Part shown: positions 23,701 to 34,035 of the stretch, piece after piece | Numbering within the stretch: the first letter of the stretch is position 1 | How the letters are laid out: every line of letters begins with the position of its first letter | From: M50B103 sp041667565 | GTDB taxonomy: Bacteria; Fidelibacterota; Fidelibacteria; Fidelibacterales; Fidelibacteraceae | DNA length: 49,425 bases | Direction: 5' to 3' | Assembly (NCBI GenBank): GCA_964572745.1 | Contig: CAZNFT010000009.1 | Coordinates: 1 to 49,425 of the forward strand | Position numbers and translations under genes: made by a program | Notes under the pieces: generated by a model | Databases searched by the model: none | Told to the model about the DNA's origin: nothing | What the model saw: only the letters and a program-made list of their open reading frames with translations

Positions 23701-24692
23701 TAAGGTACCGGTATAGTATCAAACACTGACTGAATGACATCTTCTACCGTGATCTCTTCCGCTTCGGCTTCAAATGAGAGCAGAACACGGTGACGCAATA
23801 CATCCATTCCAATTTCGCGAATATCCTCAGGTGTTACATAGGCCCTGTGTTGCAAAAAAGCATGAGCTTTTGCCGCAAGAACCATATTAATTGAAGCACG
23901 AGGAGAAGCACCAACATCGATAAGGCTTGCGGTGGAATTAACGCCATACTTCTCGGGATATCTTGTGGCGAACACAATGTCTGTAACATATTTATGGATC
24001 TTTTCATCTACATAAATTGAGCGAACAACGTCTCGAGCAGTCATGATCTGTTTAGCTTCTACAACTGCTTGTATCACTTCAGGAAGAGTATTAGATGTAA
24101 GTAAAGACAAGATCTTCATTTCCTCTTCCTTGCTGGGATAATCTATTTTAACCTTGAGCATAAATCTATCGACCTGTGCTTCGGGCAAAGGATAGGTACC
24201 TTCCTGCTCAATGGGGTTTTGTGTTGCCAGGACCAAAAAAGGTTCAGTAAGTTTATAAGTTGTATCACCGATGGAAACTTGTTTTTCTTGCATAGCTTCC
24301 AACAAAGCTGCCTGAACTTTTGCAGGTGAACGGTTGATCTCATCCGCTAAAATGATATTGGCAAAAATAGGACCTTTTTTGACCTCAAAAGAAGCCTCTC
24401 TCTGATTGTAAATTAAAGTACCAATAAGATCAGAAGGCAAAAGGTCTGGTGTAAACTGAATACGATGGTAAGTTGTCTGGATTGCCTGAGCCAAAGATTT
24501 AACTGCTAATGTTTTAGCCAGACCCGGCACACCTTCCAGCAATATATGTCCTTCGGCCAATAAACCAATTAAAAGGCGTTGGACCATTTTTTCCTGGCCG
24601 ATAAGGACTTTACGTAATTCAGCCTGAATAGAATCTAAAAATACGCTTTCTTTCTGTATCTGTTCATTTAATAATGATAGATCAAAACTCAT
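23700..24692 (-). CDS. MoxR-family AAA+ ATPase
   Basis: The 330-residue cytoplasmic ATPase has the MoxR Walker A GVPGLAKT (54-61), Walker B ILADEINRSPAKVQ, sensor ATQNPIEQEGTYPLPEAQ and the lid region with GASPRASINM. These proteins act as chaperone-like regulators working with vWA or DUF58 partners on envelope complexes. It is followed directly by the DUF58 and BatD-like genes and preceded 11 bp upstream by a TPR lipoprotein. Confidence 0.95.
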   Translation of the reverse strand: MSFDLSLLNEQIQKESVFLDSIQAELRKVLIGQEKMVQRLLIGLLAEGHILLEGVPGLAKTLAVKSLAQAIQTTYHRIQFTPDLLPSDLIGTLIYNQREASFEVKKGPIFANIILADEINRSPAKVQAALLEAMQEKQVSIGDTTYKLTEPFLVLATQNPIEQEGTYPLPEAQVDRFMLKVKIDYPSKEEEMKILSLLTSNTLPEVIQAVVEAKQIMTARDVVRSIYVDEKIHKYVTDIVFATRYPEKYGVNSTASLIDVGASPRASINMVLAAKAHAFLQHRAYVTPEDIREIGMDVLRHRVLLSFEAEAEEITVEDVIQSVFDTIPVP

Positions 24693-24703
24693 GCTAACCT
24701 CAT

Positions 24704-25201
24704 TTATTCGTCATTACTTTTCATGATACCTTTGAGTTCATCTATCTCATCAAGGGATTTGCCCAGATTACGCAATTCAAATTCTACAGATTCAGCGAGC
24801 GAGTGTTCGGGATAGTCACGTAAAAACTGTTCATATTCAACTTTAGCTCGTTCAAGATCTATCATGATATTCGCTAAAGTGTAACCTGCCATAAACCGTG
24901 CTTTTGGAGCATCGGGATGTGAAGGATATTCATTCGAAATATAATTAAATTTTTCAACGCACTTTTCAAAATCCTGCATATCGCTAGCATAGATCTCAGC
25001 TACACGATATAATGCTTTAACAGCTAAAGGGTCATCCGGATAGGTATTTGATAATTTATCGTAGATTTTAATCGTACGATTTACTTTATCCTGGGCATAT
25101 AATTCATTACCTGCCTGAAACATTTGCTCAGCAGTTCGATTATCTGAACAGGAAAAGATCAATAGGCTGACCATTAAAAGTGTGAATAGTTGTTTTTTCA
25201 T
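24704..25201 (-). CDS. TPR-repeat lipoprotein (BamD/YbgF-like)
   Basis: The 165-residue product has a lipoprotein signal ending LLIFSC and then three to four TPR-type helical repeats. These show the recurrent motif YP.(D/S)P.A..A.Y..A (TYPDDPLAVKALYRVAE, EYPSHPDAPKARFMAGY, DYPEHSLAESVEFEL). It resembles the N-terminal half of BamD or a YbgF/Tol-type TPR, but is shorter than BamD (about 245). It sits between the TamA gene and moxR, so it could serve either the outer-membrane assembly module or the MoxR cluster, where TPR proteins (BatE-like) also occur. The start has AGGAG with a longish spacing. Confidence 0.7.
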   Translation of the reverse strand: MKKQLFTLLMVSLLIFSCSDNRTAEQMFQAGNELYAQDKVNRTIKIYDKLSNTYPDDPLAVKALYRVAEIYASDMQDFEKCVEKFNYISNEYPSHPDAPKARFMAGYTLANIMIDLERAKVEYEQFLRDYPEHSLAESVEFELRNLGKSLDEIDELKGIMKSNDE

Positions 25202-25249
25202 TTTTCATAACTCCTGAATTTCAATTGGCTAATTTATAATTATTTGTTC

Positions 25250-27382
25250 TTAGAAGGCAAATAAAACTCCAAAACATATCGAGCTTATTTTCAATTGATC
25301 ATATCCGGGGCGAGGATCATTTATGATTACTGGAAGCTCAAGACGAATCGGACCAATGGGTGTACGGTAATAAATACCAAAACCGGTATTCACAAAATAC
25401 GAACTCCAGTTAAAGATCCCACTCATATCATCATTCAGTCGCCCGGCATCAATAAACACATCTACCCCAAAATTCCAAAAAAGATCCTGCCGCAATTCAA
25501 TATTAGCTAAAACTTTTGCTTTACCGGCTTTGATCGTATCACCACTGGCAAGTTCATAATCGTTTCCTATTGACTTGCTCCAGGCTCTTACCGTTGTCTC
25601 AGAACCCAACTGATAAAGGTCCTGCGCGGCTATGCTATCTCTATCAAAAAACTGTCCCAATTCTAATCTGCTTGCAAGTACAGTACGGCGTGTGATGGGA
25701 AAATAAGTGTTAACTGAACTTTCCAATCTAAAATATCTCGTTTCCGTACCTAAAACATACCCAGCATAAGCAAGAATGTTCCATCCTTTTGTAGGATAAA
25801 TAAAGGAATCACGATTATCAATACGAGATTGCAAACCAATCTCAACCTGAGGCTCAAATTTTGATGCAATATTGTTTAATTCCGAACGAACATTACGAAG
25901 TGATAATGAGAATCGTGTATAAGTATTCCTGTTATAACGCCAGATAGAGGACAGATCGATACCGTAATCTGTGCGAATCTCACCTTTTTCCAAAGTATCA
26001 ATTACCGTGGACTCAGTCTCTTCAAAAGGATCATAGGTGTCTCTATCATAATAGAGCTTAAAAGTCGTAGGAAGTCTTAAAAAATACAACCAGGGAACGG
26101 TGTAAGCCATTTCGGAATATACCTTGTGATCCAGACTATAATTATGAAAGATCGCATCATAAGAGGCACTAGCTTTAAGTCTATGTGCCCTGTGAAATAA
26201 ATTTTTATGTGTCCATTCCGGCTCAAGGAATAATGAAGAATAGGACATTTTATCTGTATAACCCTGACGACCACCAAACTTAATATCAAAACGGCGAGGT
26301 TTACTCTCAATAACAGAGACCTTAAGATCAAGCTCTTGTTTACTTGTATCACGATTGACAGGTACAATATTAACAGAAGAAAAAGCACCCATTTCATAGA
26401 TCCTGTCCTGAGTTCTTCGAATATCCTCTTGGTCAAATGCCTTAGATTCCGCAATTTCAAAATGTTTGCGAATAAAAGGTTCATGGACTTCTTTATTGCC
26501 TTCCAAGCTAATATTTTTAACAGAGTATTTAACATCTTCATCTATAATGATCTTAATTTCAAGGTCTGTTCCCCACTCGTATTCTTCTCGAATTTCTGCA
26601 TAAGGATGACCTAACTCGGAATAACGCGCTAAAATTTTCTTGAAATTATTGTAATAAATAAATTGTCTGAAGGGTTCCCTGACCTTAAGTCCCAGTATAT
26701 TTAATATTTCTGCATCACTTAATAAGGTATTGCCTTCCACTCTGATCTGTTTTACATAATATCTTTCTTTTTCTTTGACTTTAAAAAACAGATGCAATTT
26801 TTTGTTTTCACTTATGACAAGAGAATCGCGAACCTGGCAATTTAAAAAGCCTTCGGACACATAGTAATTCTTGAGATTTTTTGCCTGAGATTTAATATAG
26901 CGCCTATTTACACGCCCCATTGCACGACGAGATAAAACGGGTTTTATTTGAATATATCGCTTAAGCTGTCTATCATTAAAGGTCTTATTTCCTTCGATAT
27001 CAACTGAGCGGAGTCTAAGATCGTATGAACTCTGACCAATATAATACCTTTCATTTTCTTCAATCAAAAAATAAAGATGAAAATGATCTTCACTTACTTT
27101 AGCCAAAGAATCTCTCACAGTACATTTTATAAAACCTTCGCTTTTGTAATATTTTTCTATTTTATCTGCCTGATCTTTAATAAAAGCATCATTAATATTC
27201 GACATTGCCTTAGAAAATAAAGCAGATTTTATATCGATCTGTTTTTTGAGATAAGAGCTTGAATATCTTTCATTTCCCTCGATATGGATCTTAGATATTT
27301 TTTTACCCTCGTATATATCTGTTCCGGCATAAGCTATACCAAAGACAAATAAAAGAACTAATATTTTCCTAAGATCTTTCAT
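25250..27382 (-). CDS. tamA: BamA/TamA-family outer-membrane assembly protein
   Basis: The 710-residue protein has a signal peptide (MKDLRKILVLLFVFGIAYA), four POTRA domains (about 25-105, 110-200, 205-280, 285-360) and a C-terminal 16-strand Omp85 barrel (about 375-710). The barrel contains GPIRLELPVIINDPRPGYD, a variant of the family end motif. The first two POTRA domains look duplicated: both share the pattern (I/V)EGN, IKPVLS or IKSALF, and YY.SEGF..C.VRDSL. I use the ATG at 27382, whose A is shared with the last base of the tamB stop; the frame also opens at a TTG one codon upstream. Coupling to tamB makes TamA the better name than BamA. Confidence 0.85.
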   Translation of the reverse strand: MKDLRKILVLLFVFGIAYAGTDIYEGKKISKIHIEGNERYSSSYLKKQIDIKSALFSKAMSNINDAFIKDQADKIEKYYKSEGFIKCTVRDSLAKVSEDHFHLYFLIEENERYYIGQSSYDLRLRSVDIEGNKTFNDRQLKRYIQIKPVLSRRAMGRVNRRYIKSQAKNLKNYYVSEGFLNCQVRDSLVISENKKLHLFFKVKEKERYYVKQIRVEGNTLLSDAEILNILGLKVREPFRQFIYYNNFKKILARYSELGHPYAEIREEYEWGTDLEIKIIIDEDVKYSVKNISLEGNKEVHEPFIRKHFEIAESKAFDQEDIRRTQDRIYEMGAFSSVNIVPVNRDTSKQELDLKVSVIESKPRRFDIKFGGRQGYTDKMSYSSLFLEPEWTHKNLFHRAHRLKASASYDAIFHNYSLDHKVYSEMAYTVPWLYFLRLPTTFKLYYDRDTYDPFEETESTVIDTLEKGEIRTDYGIDLSSIWRYNRNTYTRFSLSLRNVRSELNNIASKFEPQVEIGLQSRIDNRDSFIYPTKGWNILAYAGYVLGTETRYFRLESSVNTYFPITRRTVLASRLELGQFFDRDSIAAQDLYQLGSETTVRAWSKSIGNDYELASGDTIKAGKAKVLANIELRQDLFWNFGVDVFIDAGRLNDDMSGIFNWSSYFVNTGFGIYYRTPIGPIRLELPVIINDPRPGYDQLKISSICFGVLFAF

Positions 27383-30300
27383 CAATATTGCACCCTCAGG
27401 CGGACTGCACCTTCTACTTTTTTCTCATCCGCAGCACCAATAATGGATAGACGATTATTTAATCTGTATTCAAATTCCATATTCATAAGATTGGCCTGCG
27501 AAGCTTCATAAGTCAAATAAAAATTTCTTCCAATACGACCACCAATGACCAAAGCGGTTGTTTCATCAATATATGCGCCGTTAGTTCCGCCTTTAATATC
27601 TATGCGATCCAAACCACCGGCAGCCCCTATCTGTCGGGCTTGTTGCTCTATAGGAATTTCAGCTAAAGTAAGCAATGCATTGGTGGCTGAAGAAAGATTG
27701 ATTCTTTTTCCTCCATCAGGGTTACTACCAAAACCTACATTAGTCAGTACATCCTGTATTTCTCCGACGGATAAAGCCTGAACGATCTGCGCTTGTGACA
27801 TTTCGCTGTTTTCATCTGTAAAATTTATTTCGGGATTATTTAATTCCCCGGTAATGGAAGCAATAATTGTATTATTTCGGATTTCTTTAGTCGCTGTAAA
27901 ATTAAGTTGATGATTATTTTCAAATTGATCTAAAATAAGACTGGATCCTTGTTCAAGAACAAAGACAGATGCCCAGTAGTTAAAAAACCCTTCTGTTACT
28001 TCAAGTTCCCCACCCAATCTTGTAGCGGATTCATTGGGAAATTTCTGTAAAACCATCTCTCCGTTAAGGGTAACATCCAATAACTGATTCCTGAAATAGA
28101 CTTTATCTATCATAGCATTAATTGAGTAGGATGTTTTCATGTCCTGACTGTAAGCTTGTGAAGCAGTTGCAGGAGATGGGGATCTATTAAAATCATATTC
28201 TATGGATCCTTCTTGAATAGTTACATCTCCTCGTACTTCCAGTGTATCTCTACCTGTAATGTCTAAGTCAACAATACCTGTTGTAAGATTAATATTTTCA
28301 TCCAGAGTCAGAATTGACATTTGGTCTCCCTTGAGCTTCAAATCAAATACAGGCGAGATCAAATTAGTCATATCCATGCTTCCATTTATAGAAAAATTCC
28401 TATCAGTTTCATCAGTCCTGAACATGCTTGCCAGAAAATAATTTTGGCCTGGTAATAGACCTCTCAGATTAACATCTGCTATATTATCTTTAAGGATTAG
28501 TTCACCATTAATATTCCTGATTTCGTTCCCAAGAATATCGATCACAAGCACAGTCTCATTTATTTTTACTTTGCCATGCTTTTTAGTCTCATTAAAGTTG
28601 CCCATTATTTCAAGTTCTGTGTACATTTTTCCGCTAAAGGATTCAACAAAGCCTAAATATGGTGTTAAATATATGAGCTCATCATCATTCCCTTCTATAT
28701 AGGCATAAAGGGATGAATCCGCTTGAAATCGTTCCGAAGTGCTCTGAAAACGAAGGTCTATATAAAAATTAGAGTTCCCCTGATAATAGCCCTTGTTGGT
28801 AAAGAGTTCCACATCATTAAAAAAGATGCGCTCATTACTATAATGATAATCTGCGATAACAGAATCCATGGAAATAGCATCGATCTGAGGATCATAAGCA
28901 AATAATTGACCATTTATCAGAGGATCATTGAAGGTACCTTTAATACTTCCAAGAGCATCTAATTCACCATAAATGTTTATATCAGTCAAGAAAAATGGCA
29001 GTAATTTTTTCAATCTCATTTTATTGAATTTTAATTCTACAAGCATAGAGTCTTCGGGTAAAAAATCAACAATGTTATCTGATGCGAAACTGATACTCAA
29101 TGGGATCTGCCCGTAAAACTCAATGCTTCTTTCATTATCGACTTCTAAATTAAAATCATGTATTAAAACCAAAGAATCTGAATAATTAATTTTTGAACTT
29201 ATCATTTGAGCTTTAAGTCCAAATGCGAATGCTCGTTTTAATTGTAAATCCATATCAATCTGCGGATCATTTACAAATCCGCTGATATCAACATTCAAAT
29301 CCAATAGACCTTCAACGCTATCGACTATTGTAGAAAGCAAAGGTACGGAATTTAGCTCAGCACCGGCAATATTAAAAGAACCTTCAAGGCTATCGCCATT
29401 CATGTTTAGAAAACCAGATAAAAGTGCATCACGAAAAAGGATGTCATATCTTGATAAAGAATAGGCATTATCTAAACGTTCAAAAGTCACGGGGTCCAAG
29501 AGATAAACATCTTCACCCCGATAAACGCCCTGCATTTTATTGATCTTAAATTCTTTATAATCTCTGATGCTACCAGCTAAACTTAAATTATAATCTTCAT
29601 GAATAATATCTAAATAATCCAACTTTATCAGATCTTCTCGCATATACACATAGCTTTGAATGGACCCTAATTTCAGAGAATCAAGATTTACTTCTTTCAT
29701 AGTAATAAGTAAAGCGCCACCGGGTTCCGAAATTGTATTCTTGGAAAAAAACGATACCGTTAAATCATTCAGATTAATCTTTCCAATATCCAAGGTATCC
29801 AGATTAAAATTCATCTGGATATGAGGATCTTTTATTTCGCCATCCAGCTTTAAAGTCAGATCCATATTCACCAAGTCAAAATGGGACAACTCGGCGATAT
29901 CAAGTCCGGAAATACGATCAATATCACCATTAATATTCAAATCAAATTCTGTCAGATCATTGATGGATCCCTCTACTTTCAAAAGCCCCCCAGGTAAAAC
30001 AATCTGATTACTTGAATCTAATATGATCTCATCCAAAGAATTAAATTCCACATTTCCGGTGAACGAGGTTTTGCTTAAACCATAGAGATCAAAACAATCA
30101 ATATTATAATTCATATCAATTCGGGAATTAATATATCCATTTGCATTAAAAAAACCGCGAGCATCAAAATCAGGCATATTATTTAGCCAATCGGAAAGAC
30201 GAAACTTGTGAGGAATGAGCGATAGGGATAAGTATTGATCCTTTAATCCATAAGAACCATAAAAGGAAAGCTTATTATCAGCGTTAATGAATGCCCCATC

Positions 30301-31209
30301 TAGCAGATGCAAATAATTATCTTTGTATTCAAGGCCAATGTTTGACTCTAATATTGGTGTATTGTTAACAGTACCCTGAAGATCTAAAATAGCATTAAAT
30401 TCTTTAAAATCCCCAAGAATATCCAAATTCATATCGATCTTATCATCTTTATGGACAAAAGGTAACTCTACATACTTATCCAATTGAAGCTCTTCCAGGT
30501 GGAGAGATAGTTTAAAACGTAAAGGATCAACATAGCGGATCTTCCCCTGAGCCGTAACTTTTGAATCATTCAATTTAAAATTCAGGTCTCTTAACTTTGC
30601 AATATTGTGTTTTATTGTAAGTTCTGATGAGAGATCTGCAATTTTAATTCCCAAAGATGTATTTTCAAGATCTAATTGCTTAATGTTTATCTGGGCTTCT
30701 TTTTTCTTCCCGGAATAACAGAACTCTAGATGATCAATACTTTGTTGGACCAAGGTATCGGGAGTCTGTACATGTAAACGAGCACGCTCAACTTTAATGC
30801 TATTTATCAAAAATTGAGGAAAATTGATTTCGCCAAATTCAACTGTATCTTGAGCGTCCTTTATCGTGATAAAAACTTCAGGTTCAATGATAATAAGACT
30901 ATCAAGATGACGACGTCCCAAAAGTTCAAATATTCCACTGAAATTTATATTTAAGGTATCTACCTTAATAACCAAGGAAGAATCTGCATTCGAGAAGGCT
31001 ATTTTATCAGCCTGCAAACTACACTGTATTTTAGTGCTTATATTTTCAATGGACAGATCATGGCCATGCTGGCGATCTAATTGATTTTTTACAATTCTAT
31101 ATACAATAGTAAAACCGGCATCTGTTTTTGTTAAAAAGATACCGGTTGACCCGATTAATAGAATCAGAATAAATACAATTAGGTATCGTATTGATCTTTT
31201 ATTTGCCAT
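27382..31209 (-). CDS. tamB: TamB-like translocation and assembly protein (DUF490, AsmA-like)
   Basis: The 1275-residue protein is anchored by one N-terminal membrane helix (about 8-27) followed by a very long, beta-rich periplasmic body with repeated Asp/Leu/Ile strands. This fits the hydrophobic-groove architecture of AsmA/TamB bridge proteins. The C-terminal 300 residues show the DUF490 domain: GELEVTEGFFNYWASVFVLE, then FTATKEIRNNTIIASITGEL, then EMSQAQIVQALSVGEI. TamB spans the periplasm and, with TamA, aids outer-membrane protein or lipid transport. Its stop overlaps the tamA start, so tamB is upstream and coupled, the reverse of the E. coli tamA-tamB order. It is five bases from folD. 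Confidence 0.9.
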   Translation of the reverse strand: MANKRSIRYLIVFILILLIGSTGIFLTKTDAGFTIVYRIVKNQLDRQHGHDLSIENISTKIQCSLQADKIAFSNADSSLVIKVDTLNINFSGIFELLGRRHLDSLIIIEPEVFITIKDAQDTVEFGEINFPQFLINSIKVERARLHVQTPDTLVQQSIDHLEFCYSGKKKEAQINIKQLDLENTSLGIKIADLSSELTIKHNIAKLRDLNFKLNDSKVTAQGKIRYVDPLRFKLSLHLEELQLDKYVELPFVHKDDKIDMNLDILGDFKEFNAILDLQGTVNNTPILESNIGLEYKDNYLHLLDGAFINADNKLSFYGSYGLKDQYLSLSLIPHKFRLSDWLNNMPDFDARGFFNANGYINSRIDMNYNIDCFDLYGLSKTSFTGNVEFNSLDEIILDSSNQIVLPGGLLKVEGSINDLTEFDLNINGDIDRISGLDIAELSHFDLVNMDLTLKLDGEIKDPHIQMNFNLDTLDIGKINLNDLTVSFFSKNTISEPGGALLITMKEVNLDSLKLGSIQSYVYMREDLIKLDYLDIIHEDYNLSLAGSIRDYKEFKINKMQGVYRGEDVYLLDPVTFERLDNAYSLSRYDILFRDALLSGFLNMNGDSLEGSFNIAGAELNSVPLLSTIVDSVEGLLDLNVDISGFVNDPQIDMDLQLKRAFAFGLKAQMISSKINYSDSLVLIHDFNLEVDNERSIEFYGQIPLSISFASDNIVDFLPEDSMLVELKFNKMRLKKLLPFFLTDINIYGELDALGSIKGTFNDPLINGQLFAYDPQIDAISMDSVIADYHYSNERIFFNDVELFTNKGYYQGNSNFYIDLRFQSTSERFQADSSLYAYIEGNDDELIYLTPYLGFVESFSGKMYTELEIMGNFNETKKHGKVKINETVLVIDILGNEIRNINGELILKDNIADVNLRGLLPGQNYFLASMFRTDETDRNFSINGSMDMTNLISPVFDLKLKGDQMSILTLDENINLTTGIVDLDITGRDTLEVRGDVTIQEGSIEYDFNRSPSPATASQAYSQDMKTSYSINAMIDKVYFRNQLLDVTLNGEMVLQKFPNESATRLGGELEVTEGFFNYWASVFVLEQGSSLILDQFENNHQLNFTATKEIRNNTIIASITGELNNPEINFTDENSEMSQAQIVQALSVGEIQDVLTNVGFGSNPDGGKRINLSSATNALLTLAEIPIEQQARQIGAAGGLDRIDIKGGTNGAYIDETTALVIGGRIGRNFYLTYEASQANLMNMEFEYRLNNRLSIIGAADEKKVEGAVRLRVQY

Positions 31210-31214
31210 ATTTT

Positions 31215-32099
31215 TTACTTATTAAAAATATCTTCTGCCGCCAGAACCGTATTTTTCATTAACATTGCTATTGTCATTACGCCTACACCACCGGGCACAG
31301 GAGTGATAGCAGAACAACGATCTTTAACATCTTCAAAGGCCACATCACCTGCTAAACGATATCCCTTTTCACGAGAAGGATCGTCAACACGATTAATGCC
31401 AACATCTATGACCACTGCACCCTCTTTTAGCATATCAGGATCTATCATTTCAGCTACGCCCGCTGCAACAATCAGAATATCAGCTTGCAAGCTGTGAGTT
31501 TTAATATCTTTAGTGCCTGTATGACAAATAGTCACAGTTGCATTGGCATATTCAGACTTTTGATACATCAGGTTCAACATTGGTTTGCCAACAATATTTG
31601 AACGACCTATCACCACCACATGTTTCCCTTGAGTCGGTATATTGTAATACTTTAGTATTTCAACAATGCCGGCGGGTGTACAGGGTAATAATCTGGCTTG
31701 CCCCTGCACCAGTCTTCCCACATTCATAGGATGAAAACAATCCACATCTTTAGAAGGGGAAATAGCTTCAATTATTTCCATTTCATTCAAATGTTTAGGT
31801 AAAGGCATCTGCACAAGAATGCCATGAAATCTATCGTCTTTATTCAAGGAATTAACCAGAGAGTTTAATTCTTCCTGCGTAGTTTCTGCTTGCAGACGAA
31901 TTGTCTCAGAATAAATGCCAAGCGCTTTACACGCCCTTTCTTTATTTCGGACATAAACCTGAGATGCCGGATCTTCTCCTACCAGGACAACAACAAGCCC
32001 CGGAACTAAGCCTTTATTTTTTAGAGCTTCGATCCGGAGTTTTAAGTTTTCCTTGACTGCCTCAGCAACAACTTTGCCTTTTAAGATCTTTGTTTCCAT
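31215..32099 (-). CDS. folD: Bifunctional methylene-THF dehydrogenase / methenyl-THF cyclohydrolase
   Basis: The 294-residue enzyme interconverts methylene-, methenyl- and formyl-tetrahydrofolate in one-carbon metabolism. The cyclohydrolase pair is Y49 and K53 in VYVRNKERAC. VDCFHPMNVGRL and PCTPAGIVEIL line the folate site, GRSNIVGKP binds the nicotinamide cofactor, and PVPGGVGVMTIAMLM is the C-terminal signature. It sits eight bases downstream of rny in the pheT-zapA-rny-folD-tam run. Confidence 0.97.
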   Translation of the reverse strand: METKILKGKVVAEAVKENLKLRIEALKNKGLVPGLVVVLVGEDPASQVYVRNKERACKALGIYSETIRLQAETTQEELNSLVNSLNKDDRFHGILVQMPLPKHLNEMEIIEAISPSKDVDCFHPMNVGRLVQGQARLLPCTPAGIVEILKYYNIPTQGKHVVVIGRSNIVGKPMLNLMYQKSEYANATVTICHTGTKDIKTHSLQADILIVAAGVAEMIDPDMLKEGAVVIDVGINRVDDPSREKGYRLAGDVAFEDVKDRCSAITPVPGGVGVMTIAMLMKNTVLAAEDIFNK

Positions 32100-32107
32100 A
32101 GTTCTCT

Positions 32108-33667
32108 CTATTTAGCATATCCTATAGAACGATGTTCGCGTAGGACAGTTACTTTGATCTGACCGGGATAGGTCAATTCAGCCTGAATTTTATTTGCAAT
32201 ATCTTCAGCCAATAGATCCGAAGCAGCATCATCGATCTGATTTTCTTCTACGATCACGCGAACTTCACGACCGGCTTGTATAGCATAAGTTTTATTCACA
32301 CCCTTAAAACTATTTGAGATCTCTTCAAGTTTTTCCATGCGGTGGAGGTAATTTTCCAATGTCTGGCCACGAGCACCACGACGAGAACCACTGATAGCAT
32401 CCGCCGCTTGCACGAGAGCAGAGATGGGATGTATCATTTCCACTTCTTCATGGTGAGCTTCAATTGCATTCACAATGATCTTGTCTTCTTTATTTCGTCT
32501 TGCAATATCTCCACCAATAAGGGCGTGCGTACCTTCAACATTTCTATCGATGGCTTTCCCAATATCATGCAAGAAACCTGCACGTTTAGCCATTTGACCA
32601 TCCATCCCCAGTTCAGCCGCCATTAAACCGGATATCCATGCAACTTCTATGGAGTGCTTTAAGATATTTTGTCCATAAGATGTACGGTATTTTAAGGATC
32701 CGATATAATGCATCATTTCAGCATTAAAAGGAGGAAGTTGTAATTCCATTGTAGCTTCTTCGGCTGCATGAATAATTGATTCCTCAACTTCTTTGCTTGC
32801 TTTTTCTATCATCTCTTCAATTCTGGCCGGATGAATACGACCATCGCTGATCAATTTTTCCAATGCTATTCTGGCAACTTCCCGGCGGACAGGATCAAAA
32901 CCCGACAATACTACAGCTTCGGGTGTATCATCCACTATCAGCTCAATACCGGTCAATGCTTCAAAATGACGGATATTACGGCCTTCACGACCAATTACGC
33001 GACCCTTCATTTGATCGTTAGGCAAAGAAACTACAGAAACTGTAGATTCCGATGTATGATCAGTTGCAGAACGCTGTATAGCTTCAATAATAATCTTTTT
33101 GGCTTCTTTGTTAGCATTTAACAAAGCGGTTTCTTTAATATCTTTTACCTTAACCTGAGCTTCAACCCGGGCTTTTTCATATAGAGAATCCTTGAGTGTC
33201 TGCTTAGCTTCTTCTCTTGATAAACCGGCTATACTTTCTAACTTAAGTTCTTGTTCATCAATTAATCTCTCGATCTCGGTTTCTCTGCTATCTAAGTATT
33301 TCTCTTTGCTCTTTAGATCTTCATCAAATTTATTCAATGAATCGTAACGTTGATCAATGCGCTCGATCTTACGATCAAGATCACTCTCACGTTTTTGCAG
33401 ATCACGCTCAGATTTCCTAAGTTCACGTAATGTCTCGTTATATTCATCTTCAGATTTTTGCTTGATCTGTAAAGCTTGATCTTTTGCTTCAAGAATGAGC
33501 TCTTTTTTTAAAGTCTCACCTTCTTTTCTTGCGCTTTCCATCATGTCAAATTTATAAAACTTTAGACTACCGATCTTAGAACGATATATCATAAAGACAA
33601 TAAATGCAGCCAATAATGCTGATGCTCCCGCAATAGCAATTACGACGCCTGGTCCCAAAGGTCCCAT
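32108..33667 (-). CDS. rny: Ribonuclease Y
   Basis: The 519-residue endoribonuclease starts mRNA decay at the membrane. It has an N-terminal membrane helix (about 7-25), a long charged coiled coil (about 35-195), a KH domain with GRVIGREGRNIRHFE (about 220-275), and an HD domain with the metal ligands H367-D368 in FLHDIGKAID. The C-terminus is the normal RNase Y end. The start has GGAG five bases upstream. The zapA-rny-folD order is common in FCB bacteria. Confidence 0.96.
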   Translation of the reverse strand: MGPLGPGVVIAIAGASALLAAFIVFMIYRSKIGSLKFYKFDMMESARKEGETLKKELILEAKDQALQIKQKSEDEYNETLRELRKSERDLQKRESDLDRKIERIDQRYDSLNKFDEDLKSKEKYLDSRETEIERLIDEQELKLESIAGLSREEAKQTLKDSLYEKARVEAQVKVKDIKETALLNANKEAKKIIIEAIQRSATDHTSESTVSVVSLPNDQMKGRVIGREGRNIRHFEALTGIELIVDDTPEAVVLSGFDPVRREVARIALEKLISDGRIHPARIEEMIEKASKEVEESIIHAAEEATMELQLPPFNAEMMHYIGSLKYRTSYGQNILKHSIEVAWISGLMAAELGMDGQMAKRAGFLHDIGKAIDRNVEGTHALIGGDIARRNKEDKIIVNAIEAHHEEVEMIHPISALVQAADAISGSRRGARGQTLENYLHRMEKLEEISNSFKGVNKTYAIQAGREVRVIVEENQIDDAASDLLAEDIANKIQAELTYPGQIKVTVLREHRSIGYAK

Positions 33668-33699
33668 ATCTACTCCTTTTTAATTAAATGGAGTCAAAC

Positions 33700-34035
33700 T
33701 TAGGTGATTTTAAGGAATTCATCTATCATAGATATCATAGCTTCAGAATGGTCCTGAAGATATTCCTCGGCGGACTGGTTATTACGCTTCAATTGAAATA
33801 ATTCACCGGCGATATTTAAGGCCGCAATGATAGCGATCTTATCTAAAGGAGTTGATCCTGGCATATTTGCTCCGACTTCCATCATTTTACTATTCACATA
33901 GTCTGCTACCTTGTGAATAAACTCGGGATCATTTCCCTTCAAGGGAAATTCCTGACCGTAAATACTTACTTTCAGGCGTTTCGATTCAGGAAATTGCATT
34001 TCTACAGTGTTTGGGTCGGGGTCATACTTCTGCAT
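33700..34035 (-). CDS. zapA: Cell division protein ZapA
   Basis: The 111-residue protein has the ZapA globular head (LKVSIYGQEFPLKGNDPEFIHKV) and then a helical dimerisation segment (DYVNSKMMEVG and IAIIAALNIAGELFQLKR). ZapA binds FtsZ and bundles its filaments at the division site. The gene begins inside the last 14 bases of the 57-residue ORF and is 32 bp before rny. Confidence 0.85.
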   Translation of the reverse strand: MQKYDPDPNTVEMQFPESKRLKVSIYGQEFPLKGNDPEFIHKVADYVNSKMMEVGANMPGSTPLDKIAIIAALNIAGELFQLKRNNQSAEEYLQDHSEAMISMIDEFLKIT

